Positions 54,728-62,702 of a DNA stretch of 64,000 nt are shown here, piece by piece. The DNA comes from CAUTUX01 sp963545485 (GTDB lineage Bacteria > Bacillota > Clostridia > Christensenellales > CAG-917): positions 1-64,000 of the forward strand of contig CAUUJG010000006.1 of assembly GCA_963545485.1 (NCBI GenBank). The letters run 5' to 3'. Position 1 is the stretch's first letter, and each line of letters opens with the position of its first letter. A program made the translations under genes and the position numbers. The notes below the pieces were generated by a model. That model saw nothing but the letters and a program-made list of their open reading frames with translations, did no database searches and was not told the origin of the DNA.

Positions 54728-55449
54728 TTTGAATTTACATATTGTTTTAAAGAACTTAAAACATCTTCATCAAGTGCCGAATAACCAGCTAAAGGGTTCT
54801 CGATACCTAGTTCTTCATATTTCACAAATCCCATGGTGTGGAATGCTAACAAATCAATTGATTCTATGCACTTCTTTCCGTTTAACAACTTTAAGTATTC
54901 GTCCATTTTTTCTTTGGTATCATTTAATCCAGGGACAACAACTATTCTAATCCATGTTCTTTTATTTGTTTTTTCAAGATAATCTAATGTATCAAGTGTT
55001 TTTTGCAGGCTTCCTTTTATATACTTCTTGTATTCTTCTTCTGTTGGAAATTTAACATCAAGCATAACAAGGTCTGATTCATCTATCGCTTTTTTTACAT
55101 CATCTGTTAAAGCCACATTCCCACATGTGTCCAAATCATATCCTATACCCGCTTCTTTCAACTTTTCATTTACTTGCGTAATATATTTGGCATATAAAAG
55201 AGGCTCTCCGCCTGTAAAGGTTATTCCGCCTCTATTTTTAAAATATTCTTTATATCTTACTACTTTTTTAAAAAGAACATCTGAAGGTACATAATTCTTA
55301 GGTTTTATGCACCATGTGTCCGGATTGTGACAATACACACATCTCAACGGACAGCCATAAAAAAATACTGCAAACCGTACACCATCCCCATCCAAGGTAG
55401 CCATACTTTCATAGCTGTGAATGGGGGCAGTTAATATTTCACTATCCAT
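54715..55449 (-). CDS. pflA: Pyruvate formate-lyase activating enzyme
   Basis: A 244-aa radical-SAM activase. FYGCPLRCVYCHNPDTW holds the CxxxCxxC cluster motif, and GGITFTGGEPLLYAKYI the GGE motif. It installs the glycyl radical of PflB, encoded directly upstream 22 bp away. Normal length. The end overlaps the U32 gene by 13 bp. Confidence 0.96.
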   Translation of the reverse strand: MDSEILTAPIHSYESMATLDGDGVRFAVFFYGCPLRCVYCHNPDTWCIKPKNYVPSDVLFKKVVRYKEYFKNRGGITFTGGEPLLYAKYITQVNEKLKEAGIGYDLDTCGNVALTDDVKKAIDESDLVMLDVKFPTEEEYKKYIKGSLQKTLDTLDYLEKTNKRTWIRIVVVPGLNDTKEKMDEYLKLLNGKKCIESIDLLAFHTMGFVKYEELGIENPLAGYSALDEDVLSSLKQYVNSKWQK

Positions 55450-55471
55450 TACGGTCTTTAAATTAGTCCTC

Positions 55472-57694
55472 TTATAACTTTGAGTGGAATGTTCTTGAGA
55501 TTACTTCTTCCTGCTGTTCCCTTGTTAATTTATTAAAGTTTACAGCGTATCCACTTACTCTTATTGTTAAGCTTGGGTATTTCCCAGGATGTTCCATTGC
55601 ATCAATCAATCTTTCTCTATTCAAGACATTTACATTGATGTGGTGAGCCTTCTTTTCAAAGTATCCATCCAATATGCTTACAAGGTTGTTTACACGACTC
55701 TTTTCATCTTTACCCAAAACATTAGGTGTAATTGAGAATGTATTTGAAATTCCATCTTGACAGCAACAGTAGTTGAGCTTCGCAACTGAGTTCAAACTTG
55801 CCAATGCTCCTTCTGCATCTCTTCCATGCATTGGGTTAGCACCTGGAGCAAATGGTTGTCCTGCTCTTCTTCCGTCAGGTGTATTTCCTGTCTTCTTTCC
55901 ATACATAACATTTGAAGTAATTGTGAGGATTGATAATGTATGTCTTGCTTTTCTATATGCTGGAGTCTTTTTCAATTCGTTGAAGAAGAATTCTACAAGC
56001 TCTGTCGCTATTGAATCAACTCTATCATCATCGTTACCATATTTAGGGAATTCACCTTCTGTCTTAAAGTCAACGATAATTCCTCTCTCATCCTTTATAG
56101 GAGTTACTTTTGCATATTTAATTGCACTCAAGCTATCTGTTAAAACTGACAAGCCTGATACACCAAATGCCATGAGTCTTTCTACCTTTGTATCATGTAA
56201 TGACATCATCAATCTTTCATAAGCATATTTATCATGCATATAGTGAATGATGTTCAGTGTGTTTACATATAGTTTTGCCATCCATGAAGCATATTCTTTA
56301 AATGACTTGATAACTGTATCGTAATCGAGAACTTCTTCTGCATATACCTTTCCTTTTGGTCCGATCTGCTCTGCATAGATTTCATCTTTACCACCGTTTA
56401 ATGCCATCAAAAGAACTTTTGTGAGGTTACATCTTGCTCCAAAATACTGCATCTGCTTACCAATCTGCATTGCAGATACACAACATGCAATACCGTAGTC
56501 ATCTCCATACATAGGTCTCATAACATCATCATTCTCATATTGTATTGAGTCTGTATCAATAGAAACTTTTGCACAAAAATCTTTAAATCCTTGTGGCAAT
56601 TTTTCTGACCAAAGAATCGTAATATTTGGTTCTGCACTTGGTCCAAGGTTATATAGTGTATTTAACATTCTGAAGTTTGTCTTTGTTACCATTGACTTTC
56701 CTTCAACAGTTAGACCACCTTCTGAGCTTGTTACCCATGTTGGATCTCCTGCAAATATTTCATTATATTCTGGTGTTCTCAAGTGTCTTACGAGTCTTAA
56801 TTTAATTACTAGATCATCTATTATTTCTTGAGCTTCATCTTCTGTAAGGCTTCCTTCAGCCAAATCTCTTTCGGCATATATATCAAGGAATGTTGTAATT
56901 CTTCCGATACTGTTTGCGGCACCATTCTGTTCCTTTACTGCTCCGAGATATCCAAAGTACAACCATTGTACTGCTTCTCTGAAGTTCTGTGCTGGCTTTG
57001 TGATATCACATCCATACTGACTTGCAAGAACAATAAGTTTTTTCATAAACTCAATTTGTTTGCTGATATCTTCCAATAATTGGATGTTTTCAGCTGTCAT
57101 TGTTTTATTGCCAATCTTTGCCTTATCTTTTTTCTTTTCTTCTATTAAGAAATCCATACCATATAATGCAACTCTTCTGTAGTCACCTATGATACGTCCT
57201 CTTGCATATGCATCTGGTAACCCCGTGATTAATCCACAATGTCTTGCCTTTCTCATTAAATCTGTATATACACGGAACACACCATCATTATGTGTTGTTC
57301 TATACTTAAAAGCTTCTCTAATCTTGTCTGACATCTCATAACCATATGCACGACAAGCCTGTTCACACATTCTCTTTCCTGCAAATGGATTGATAGCTCT
57401 CTTTAAAGGAGCATCTGTCTGCAATCCTTTAATAATCTCTCTCTCTCTATCTACATAACCTGGTTGATATTCATCAATAGATGTTATGTTCTCAGTATCA
57501 ATATCATATACACCCTTCTCATTCTCAATGCTCAACAGTTTGTTAACATGCTCCATTACCTTCTTTGTTCTCTCTGTTGCTGGTCTCAAGAATGATGCAT
57601 CACCATCATATGGTGTGTAGTTCTTCTTAATAAAATCACTTACATTGATTTCATTGCACCAATAACCTGTTTTAAATTTTCTCCATGCTTCCAT
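55472..57694 (-). CDS. pflB: Formate C-acetyltransferase (pyruvate formate-lyase)
   Basis: Converts pyruvate and CoA to acetyl-CoA and formate under anaerobic conditions. In the 740-aa enzyme the active-site pair Cys-Cys is in GIACCVSAM and the glycyl-radical loop is RVSGYAVNF near the C-terminus. GGAGG lies 10 bases before the ATG. It is cotranscribed with pflA. A weak promoter (CATAAT at -10) lies near 57738; no better -35 was found, and the curved region lies just upstream. Confidence 0.98.
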   Translation of the reverse strand: MEAWRKFKTGYWCNEINVSDFIKKNYTPYDGDASFLRPATERTKKVMEHVNKLLSIENEKGVYDIDTENITSIDEYQPGYVDREREIIKGLQTDAPLKRAINPFAGKRMCEQACRAYGYEMSDKIREAFKYRTTHNDGVFRVYTDLMRKARHCGLITGLPDAYARGRIIGDYRRVALYGMDFLIEEKKKDKAKIGNKTMTAENIQLLEDISKQIEFMKKLIVLASQYGCDITKPAQNFREAVQWLYFGYLGAVKEQNGAANSIGRITTFLDIYAERDLAEGSLTEDEAQEIIDDLVIKLRLVRHLRTPEYNEIFAGDPTWVTSSEGGLTVEGKSMVTKTNFRMLNTLYNLGPSAEPNITILWSEKLPQGFKDFCAKVSIDTDSIQYENDDVMRPMYGDDYGIACCVSAMQIGKQMQYFGARCNLTKVLLMALNGGKDEIYAEQIGPKGKVYAEEVLDYDTVIKSFKEYASWMAKLYVNTLNIIHYMHDKYAYERLMMSLHDTKVERLMAFGVSGLSVLTDSLSAIKYAKVTPIKDERGIIVDFKTEGEFPKYGNDDDRVDSIATELVEFFFNELKKTPAYRKARHTLSILTITSNVMYGKKTGNTPDGRRAGQPFAPGANPMHGRDAEGALASLNSVAKLNYCCCQDGISNTFSITPNVLGKDEKSRVNNLVSILDGYFEKKAHHINVNVLNRERLIDAMEHPGKYPSLTIRVSGYAVNFNKLTREQQEEVISRTFHSKL

Positions 57695-57758
57695 TTCTGA
57701 AATTCCTCCATGTGTTTTTTACAACCTAATATTATGCCTATAACACTCAAAAAACAAG

Positions 57759-57927
57759 TTTTTTTATCATTTTTTGTCAAAATTTAAAATTTTTTGTGTT
57801 TTTTTAAAGATTTTTTAACAATTTTTTGCAAATTTTATAAAATTTTTATCGATTTTTATTCAATTTTTGTTAATTTTTTTACGATTTTTGTTTGATTTGT
57901 TAAAATTTTGCCGTTTTTCAGCATTTT
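57759..57927. other. Helically phased T-tracts (predicted intrinsic curvature)
   Basis: About sixteen runs of four to seven T lie in this strand with centres near 57762, 57772, 57792, 57802, 57813, 57824, 57834, 57845, 57855, 57866, 57877, 57887, 57907, 57916 and 57925, i.e. mostly 10-11 bases apart. Such phasing bends DNA strongly towards the tract side. The region contains no reading frame and lies between the divergent pflB and nrdD promoters. Confidence 0.75.
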
Positions 57928-57963
57928 GAAATTACAACTAACTTTTCACAATTTTGCACAAAA

Positions 57964-57979
57964 CTACTATATATTGTGG
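57964..57979. promoter_or_regulatory. NrdR box 1
   Basis: CTACTATATATTGTGG matches the NrdR consensus ACACWATATATWGTGT at 13 of 16 positions. It lies 32 bp upstream (start to start) of box 2, an integral number of helical turns. Confidence 0.65.
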
Positions 57980-57995
57980 TTTTGCTGCTGAAAAA

Positions 57996-58011
57996 CCACA
58001 ATAAGTTGTGT
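57996..58011. promoter_or_regulatory. NrdR box 2
   Basis: CCACAATAAGTTGTGT matches the consensus at 13 of 16 positions and ends 8 bp before the -35 element of nrdD. Confidence 0.65.
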
Positions 58012-58019
58012 TTTTGCTG

Positions 58020-58048
58020 TTGACATAGCTTTTTGACGAGCCTATAAT
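58020..58048 (+). promoter_or_regulatory. nrdD promoter, perfect consensus
   Basis: TTGACA (58020-58025), exactly 17 bases, TATAAT (58043-58048). A possible ATG at 58047 overlaps the -10 and cannot be the start codon of the resulting transcript. Confidence 0.92.
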
Positions 58049-58076
58049 GAAAAAACAATCAAATCGGAGGTGTTTT

Positions 58077-60449
58077 ATGATAAATGTTAAAAAGAGAGAT
58101 GGGAACATAGTTTCGTTTGAATTAAGTAAGATTAAACTTGCTATTGAAAAGGCTTTTAAGGCTGTTGGTGTCGATTACAACCAGGAGATTTTAGATACCC
58201 TTGCTTTGAAGGTTTCAGCTGATTTTAATCATAAGATCAAGAATGACATTATCGGCGTTGAAGAAATACAAGACTCAGTTGAAGTTGTACTTATACAAAG
58301 TGGTTTTGTAGAGGCTGCAAAATCATACATCTTATATAGAAAGCAAAGAGAAAAAGTTAGAAATGTTGACTCAACAATGATCGATTACAAAAACACTGTT
58401 GATAGTTATTTAAATGTTGCTGACTGGCGTGTTAAAGAAAACTCAACAGTTACTTATTCTGTCGGCGGTTTGATTCTTTCAAACTCTGGTGCTATAACAG
58501 CAAACTATTGGTTATCTGAAATATATGATAAAGAAACTGCCGATGCTCACAGAAATGCAGATATACATATTCATGACTTAAGCATGCTTACAGGATACTG
58601 TGCTGGATGGTCATTAAAACAATTAATACAGCAAGGTCTCGGTGGTATACCTGGAAAAATCACTTCTGCTCCTGCCTCACATTTGTCAACTTTATGTAAC
58701 CAGATGGTTAACTTCCTTGGCATTATGCAAAATGAATGGGCTGGTGCTCAAGCATTCTCTTCTTTTGATACATATTTAGCCCCCTTTGTTAAAAAAGATA
58801 ATTTAGACTACAAACAAGTTAAACAGTGTTTGCAATCATTTATATATGGTGTAAATACTCCTTCTCGTTGGGGGACACAGGCACCATTCACAAATATCAC
58901 TCTTGACTGGACTGTACCTAATGATTTAGCTGAACTCAATGCTATTGTTGGTGGGAAAGAACAAGACTTCAGATATAAAGATTGTAAAAAAGAAATGGAT
59001 ATGATTAATAAAGCATTTATTGAAATAATGATTGAAGGAGATGCTAATGGAAGAGGATTCCAATATCCTATCCCAACATATTCTATCACTTCCAATTTTG
59101 ACTGGGGTGAAACTGAAAATAACAGACTCTTGTTTGAAATGACTGCAAAATACGGCACCCCATACTTCAGCAACTATGTAAACAGTGATATGGAACCAAG
59201 TGATGTAAGAAGTATGTGCTGTCGTTTAAGACTTGATTTAAGAGAACTTAGAAAAAAATCTGGTGGATTCTTTGGTAGCGGTGAATCAACAGGATCCGTG
59301 GGTGTTGTAACTATTAATATGCCTAGAATTGCATATTTGTCTAAAAATGAAAATGAATTCTTTGAAAGACTTACAAACTTAATGGACATCTCAGCCAGAT
59401 CATTAAAAGTAAAGAGAAATGTTGTTACAAGACTTCTTGAATTTGGTTTATATCCATACACAAAACATTATCTTGGAACATTCAATAACCACTTCTCTAC
59501 AATCGGTTTAGTTGGTATGAATGAAGCTTGTTTAAATGCAAAATGGTTAAAGAAAGATCTAACAAACAAAGAAGCCCAAGAGTTTACAAAGAAGACTTTG
59601 AACTTTATGCGAAATAAATTGTCAGATTATCAAGAACAATATGGTGACTTATATAATCTAGAAGCTACACCTGCCGAATCAACATCATATAGACTTGCAA
59701 AACATGATAAGGTTAAATTCCCTAAAATTATCACAGCCTCCGAAGGTAAAGGTAAGAATGCAACACCTTACTATACAAACAGTTCACATCTTCCTGTTGG
59801 CTTCACTGATGATATATTTAAAGCACTTGAAATACAGGACGAATTACAAACCTTATATACATCAGGAACAGTATTCCATGCATTCTTAGGTCAAAAATTG
59901 GATAATTGGAAAACAGCTGCTAATTTAGTACGAAAAATTGCTGAAAACTTCAAATTACCATACTACACATTATCTCCTACATATTCCGTATGTGCTGAGC
60001 ATGGATACCTCGAGGGTGAACATGAAAGATGTCCACACTGTAATGCTCCAGCAGAAGTATATAGCCGTATCACCGGATATTATAGACCTGTACAGAACTG
60101 GAATAATGGTAAACTTGAAGAATTTGATGAGAGAAAAGAATATATTATTGAAACTTCTCAGTTACACACTCATGCTCATGCAAACTGTGGCTGTGAACAG
60201 ACAAACACACCAAAGCTAGAAAAAATTACACTTTTCTCCACCCCTACATGTCCTAACTGCAAACTTGCAAAAGGTATGTTGGATAAAGCAAAAGTAAAAT
60301 ATCTTGATGTAGATGCTATCCAAAATAAAGATTTATCAAATGCATTCTCAATAAAGAAGGCACCAACTCTTCTTGTCCCAAATGAAACCGGCTTTGATGT
60401 GTATGACAATGCGAGTGCTATCAGAGAATATATAGGTTCATTGAAGTAA
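58077..60449 (+). CDS. nrdD: Anaerobic ribonucleotide reductase with C-terminal glutaredoxin domain
   Basis: Class III reductase making deoxyribonucleotides in anoxic cells. Residues 1-90 are an ATP-cone (MINVKKRDGNIVSFELSKI), followed by the 10-stranded barrel; the zinc motif CAEHGYLEGEHERCPHC and the glycyl-radical site RITGYYRP are near 645-675. From about 715 a glutaredoxin-like domain with STPTCPNCKLAK (CxxC) and APTLLVP follows. Start at 58077 is chosen because GGAGG lies 6 bases before it. It opens an operon with a flavoprotein reductase (two bases later) and nrdG; the reductant, domain and activase are thus all encoded here. Confidence 0.96.
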   Translation: MINVKKRDGNIVSFELSKIKLAIEKAFKAVGVDYNQEILDTLALKVSADFNHKIKNDIIGVEEIQDSVEVVLIQSGFVEAAKSYILYRKQREKVRNVDSTMIDYKNTVDSYLNVADWRVKENSTVTYSVGGLILSNSGAITANYWLSEIYDKETADAHRNADIHIHDLSMLTGYCAGWSLKQLIQQGLGGIPGKITSAPASHLSTLCNQMVNFLGIMQNEWAGAQAFSSFDTYLAPFVKKDNLDYKQVKQCLQSFIYGVNTPSRWGTQAPFTNITLDWTVPNDLAELNAIVGGKEQDFRYKDCKKEMDMINKAFIEIMIEGDANGRGFQYPIPTYSITSNFDWGETENNRLLFEMTAKYGTPYFSNYVNSDMEPSDVRSMCCRLRLDLRELRKKSGGFFGSGESTGSVGVVTINMPRIAYLSKNENEFFERLTNLMDISARSLKVKRNVVTRLLEFGLYPYTKHYLGTFNNHFSTIGLVGMNEACLNAKWLKKDLTNKEAQEFTKKTLNFMRNKLSDYQEQYGDLYNLEATPAESTSYRLAKHDKVKFPKIITASEGKGKNATPYYTNSSHLPVGFTDDIFKALEIQDELQTLYTSGTVFHAFLGQKLDNWKTAANLVRKIAENFKLPYYTLSPTYSVCAEHGYLEGEHERCPHCNAPAEVYSRITGYYRPVQNWNNGKLEEFDERKEYIIETSQLHTHAHANCGCEQTNTPKLEKITLFSTPTCPNCKLAKGMLDKAKVKYLDVDAIQNKDLSNAFSIKKAPTLLVPNETGFDVYDNASAIREYIGSLK

Positions 60450-60450
60450 T

Positions 60451-61359
60451 ATGACATATGATATTTTAATTATCGGAGCCGGTCCCGCCGGAATGAATGC
60501 TGCATTAAATGCAGTGCGTGCGGGTCGCTCCGTTATCGTTATTGAAAAAGAAACTATAGGCGGTCAAATTTCATTTGCTCCAAAGGTAGAAAATTTCCCT
60601 ACCGTATTTTCGTCTCCCGGTGCTGACATTATGAACTCCCTATATGAGCAGATTTCACAATGGGATATTGAAGTCGCTCTTGAAGAAGTGATTGATATTA
60701 AAAAAATGGGTTCCTACTTCATTATTAAAACAGACATGGACGAATATACTGCTAAAGCCATTATTATTGCCTCTGGGGTAAAACACAAAACTTTAGATAT
60801 ATCTCTTGAACAAGATTTAATCGGCAATGGCGTTTCATACTGTGCTTTATGTGATGGTCAATTCTATGAAAATAAAGATGTAGCTGTTATTGGAGATGGA
60901 AATACTGCTCTACAATATTCTATGCTGCTTGCGACATATTGCAAGAGTGTAACAATCTGCACACTGTTTGATAAGTTTTTCGGCGATAAGACTCTAGTAG
61001 ATAGACTCACAACCAAAGACAATATTATCGTCAAGCACAATTTAAAACTTACAACTCTAATTGGTGAAAAAGAATTAGAGGCATTGGAATTTATTGATAA
61101 GACTAATAAGAAAATAACTCTACCTATATCTGCCGTCTTCGTATGTATCGGACAAGTCCCAAATAACAGCATATTTAAAGACCTTGTTAAGTTAGATAAA
61201 AATGGTTACATCATAGCAAATGAAAATGGTGAAACTTCCACCAGTGGAGTTTTTGCTGCCGGAGACTGCCGAACGAAATCATTCAGACAAATGATCGGTG
61301 CTCTGAGTGATGGAGCAAACGCATCGTTCAGTGCCTGCAAATATTTGGAAACTCTATGA
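60451..61359 (+). CDS. Thioredoxin reductase-like flavoprotein of the nrd operon
   Basis: A 302-aa FAD/NAD(P)H disulfide reductase. IIGAGPAGMNAALNAVRAG is the FAD loop, SYCALCDGQFY the CxxC redox pair, VAVIGDGNTALQYSML the NAD(P)H loop and GVFAAGDCRTK the terminal FAD motif. It is smaller and lacks the usual exact TrxB loop sequence (HRRDxFRA is not seen; CKSVTICTLFDKF stands there), so the reductant may be ferredoxin or an altered nicotinamide binding. It lies between nrdD-Grx and nrdG, overlaps nrdG by 4 bp and likely reduces the fused glutaredoxin. Confidence 0.88.
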   Translation: MTYDILIIGAGPAGMNAALNAVRAGRSVIVIEKETIGGQISFAPKVENFPTVFSSPGADIMNSLYEQISQWDIEVALEEVIDIKKMGSYFIIKTDMDEYTAKAIIIASGVKHKTLDISLEQDLIGNGVSYCALCDGQFYENKDVAVIGDGNTALQYSMLLATYCKSVTICTLFDKFFGDKTLVDRLTTKDNIIVKHNLKLTTLIGEKELEALEFIDKTNKKITLPISAVFVCIGQVPNNSIFKDLVKLDKNGYIIANENGETSTSGVFAAGDCRTKSFRQMIGALSDGANASFSACKYLETL

Positions 61360-62048
61360 TTCAAATTGCCGGCATCGAGCACATGTCAATGGTCGATTAT
61401 GACGACAAAATTGCATGTACCATCTTCACGCATGGGTGTAATTTTCGTTGTCCTTTTTGTCAAAATAGTGCTCTTGTTTTATCAAATTCAATCCAATTAC
61501 TTGATGCTAATAAAATATTAGAACAACTAGAAAAACGAAAAGGGCTGTTAGATGCTGTGTGTATATCTGGTGGTGAAGCAACTTTACAACAAGATTTAAT
61601 TCCATTCATCAAAAAAATAAGATCACTCGGATTTTTAGTAAAAATAGATAGCAACGGATACAATCCTTCAATGTTAAAATATTTAGTTGAACATAAATTG
61701 GTCGACTACATTGCAATGGATGTTAAAGGAAGTGCTAATATTTATGCTGACATATGTGGTTTAAAACAAATAAATATAGTCAAAATAAAAGAATCTATAG
61801 CCATTATAATGAATTCCAAAATTAGCTATGAATTCCGCACAACTTTAATAGAAGAATTTCATACTCCAGATGTAATGAAAAATTTACTTTCATTAATTAA
61901 AGGTGCTGAAAAATATGCTCTACAAAAATATAAAGACAGCCCCGGATGCATTCAGCACGGATTTCATCCAATCCCCAAAGAAACTGCTTTATTATATAAA
62001 CAACTTGCTGAAAAAACAGTTAAACAAGTTGTCATACGTGGATATTAA
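61356..62048 (+). CDS. nrdG: Anaerobic ribonucleotide reductase activase
   Basis: A 230-aa radical-SAM enzyme. FTHGCNFRCPFCQNSAL is the CxxxCxxC cluster and CISGGEATLQQDL the glycine-rich SAM motif. It is of the longer NrdG2-type with a C-terminal extension relative to the 155-aa E. coli enzyme. It generates the glycyl radical of NrdD. Coupled by ATGA to the flavoprotein gene upstream. Terminator-like hairpin follows. Confidence 0.94.
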   Translation: MIQIAGIEHMSMVDYDDKIACTIFTHGCNFRCPFCQNSALVLSNSIQLLDANKILEQLEKRKGLLDAVCISGGEATLQQDLIPFIKKIRSLGFLVKIDSNGYNPSMLKYLVEHKLVDYIAMDVKGSANIYADICGLKQINIVKIKESIAIIMNSKISYEFRTTLIEEFHTPDVMKNLLSLIKGAEKYALQKYKDSPGCIQHGFHPIPKETALLYKQLAEKTVKQVVIRGY

Positions 62049-62069
62049 AATCTGCATTAACCGCTTAAT

Positions 62070-62106
62070 AAAAAATGCAGCACTCTCATTAATTTAAGTA
62101 CTGCAT
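62070..62106 (-). terminator. Terminator between nrdG and the 180-aa membrane gene
   Basis: ATGCAG-C-ACT and AGT-A-CTGCAT form an imperfect 9-bp stem; on the minus strand it is followed by six T, so it terminates the minus-strand gene and may act weakly for nrdG. Confidence 0.65.
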
Positions 62107-62134
62107 AAACCATTATAACTATTTTATATATAAA

Positions 62135-62674
62135 CTATTTTTCGTGTATTAATAATGATGCGGCTGTAAGGAATATTCCAAATATTCCTGTAATGATACC
62201 GACAAAAATGAACCATATCATGTCATTAGGAATTGTTATTTTTCTAGTTACATGCACATATGTAAGTACTAACATAATTCCTGCTGCTGTCCCAAAAATC
62301 ACCGCCATGTACTTCATGACAGATTTCGTATTGTTTTGTTTTGCACTGATTGTAAAGAAAAGAAGCACAATACAAAACAATAAAACAATTACTCCTGTTA
62401 CAACCCAAAAAAGCTGAGGATTAATCAAAGCACATACAACCATCGTTACTCCGGCAGCCAACTCTAAGACACCTTCAACATATTTTCCTCTGGTTATACC
62501 TGAAGCTCCCATTGCAATTAAGATCATTCCAGGTACGGCAAATGCCCACTTTACAATATCTATTCCACCGGCTTTTAATCCCGCTGCGATTGCAACGAAA
62601 ATCGCCATTAAACCACCTATAAATAAAGGATAGTCAATTTTGTCAAAATCTCTTTTCGTTTTTGATGTTGCCAT
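62135..62674 (-). CDS. Small polytopic membrane protein, unknown function
   Basis: A 179-aa protein with about six hydrophobic segments (for example LFIGGLMAIFVAIAAGL, IVKWAFAVPGMILIAMG, FWVVTGVIVLLFCIVLLFF and MIWFIFVGIITGIFGIFLT) and short polar loops. It resembles DUF308/HdeD-type or related small membrane proteins, but I cannot assign it. The ATG at 62674 is preceded by CAGGAG at 7 bases; an in-frame start six codons earlier is less likely. It follows the metallophosphoesterase by about 29 bp and may be in its operon. Confidence 0.7.
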   Translation of the reverse strand: MATSKTKRDFDKIDYPLFIGGLMAIFVAIAAGLKAGGIDIVKWAFAVPGMILIAMGASGITRGKYVEGVLELAAGVTMVVCALINPQLFWVVTGVIVLLFCIVLLFFTISAKQNNTKSVMKYMAVIFGTAAGIMLVLTYVHVTRKITIPNDMIWFIFVGIITGIFGIFLTAASLLIHEK

Positions 62675-62702
62675 TATTATCTCCTGTTTCAAATATTATA
62701 TA

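Noticed and set aside
57695..57760. Rex or FNR site at the pflB promoter
   Set aside because: TTGTTAA-like pieces occur but no full palindrome; in AT-rich DNA they are expected by chance.
58047..58076. Earlier ATG for nrdD
   Set aside because: It overlaps the -10 hexamer and lies upstream of the likely transcription start; the ATG at 58077 has GGAGG.
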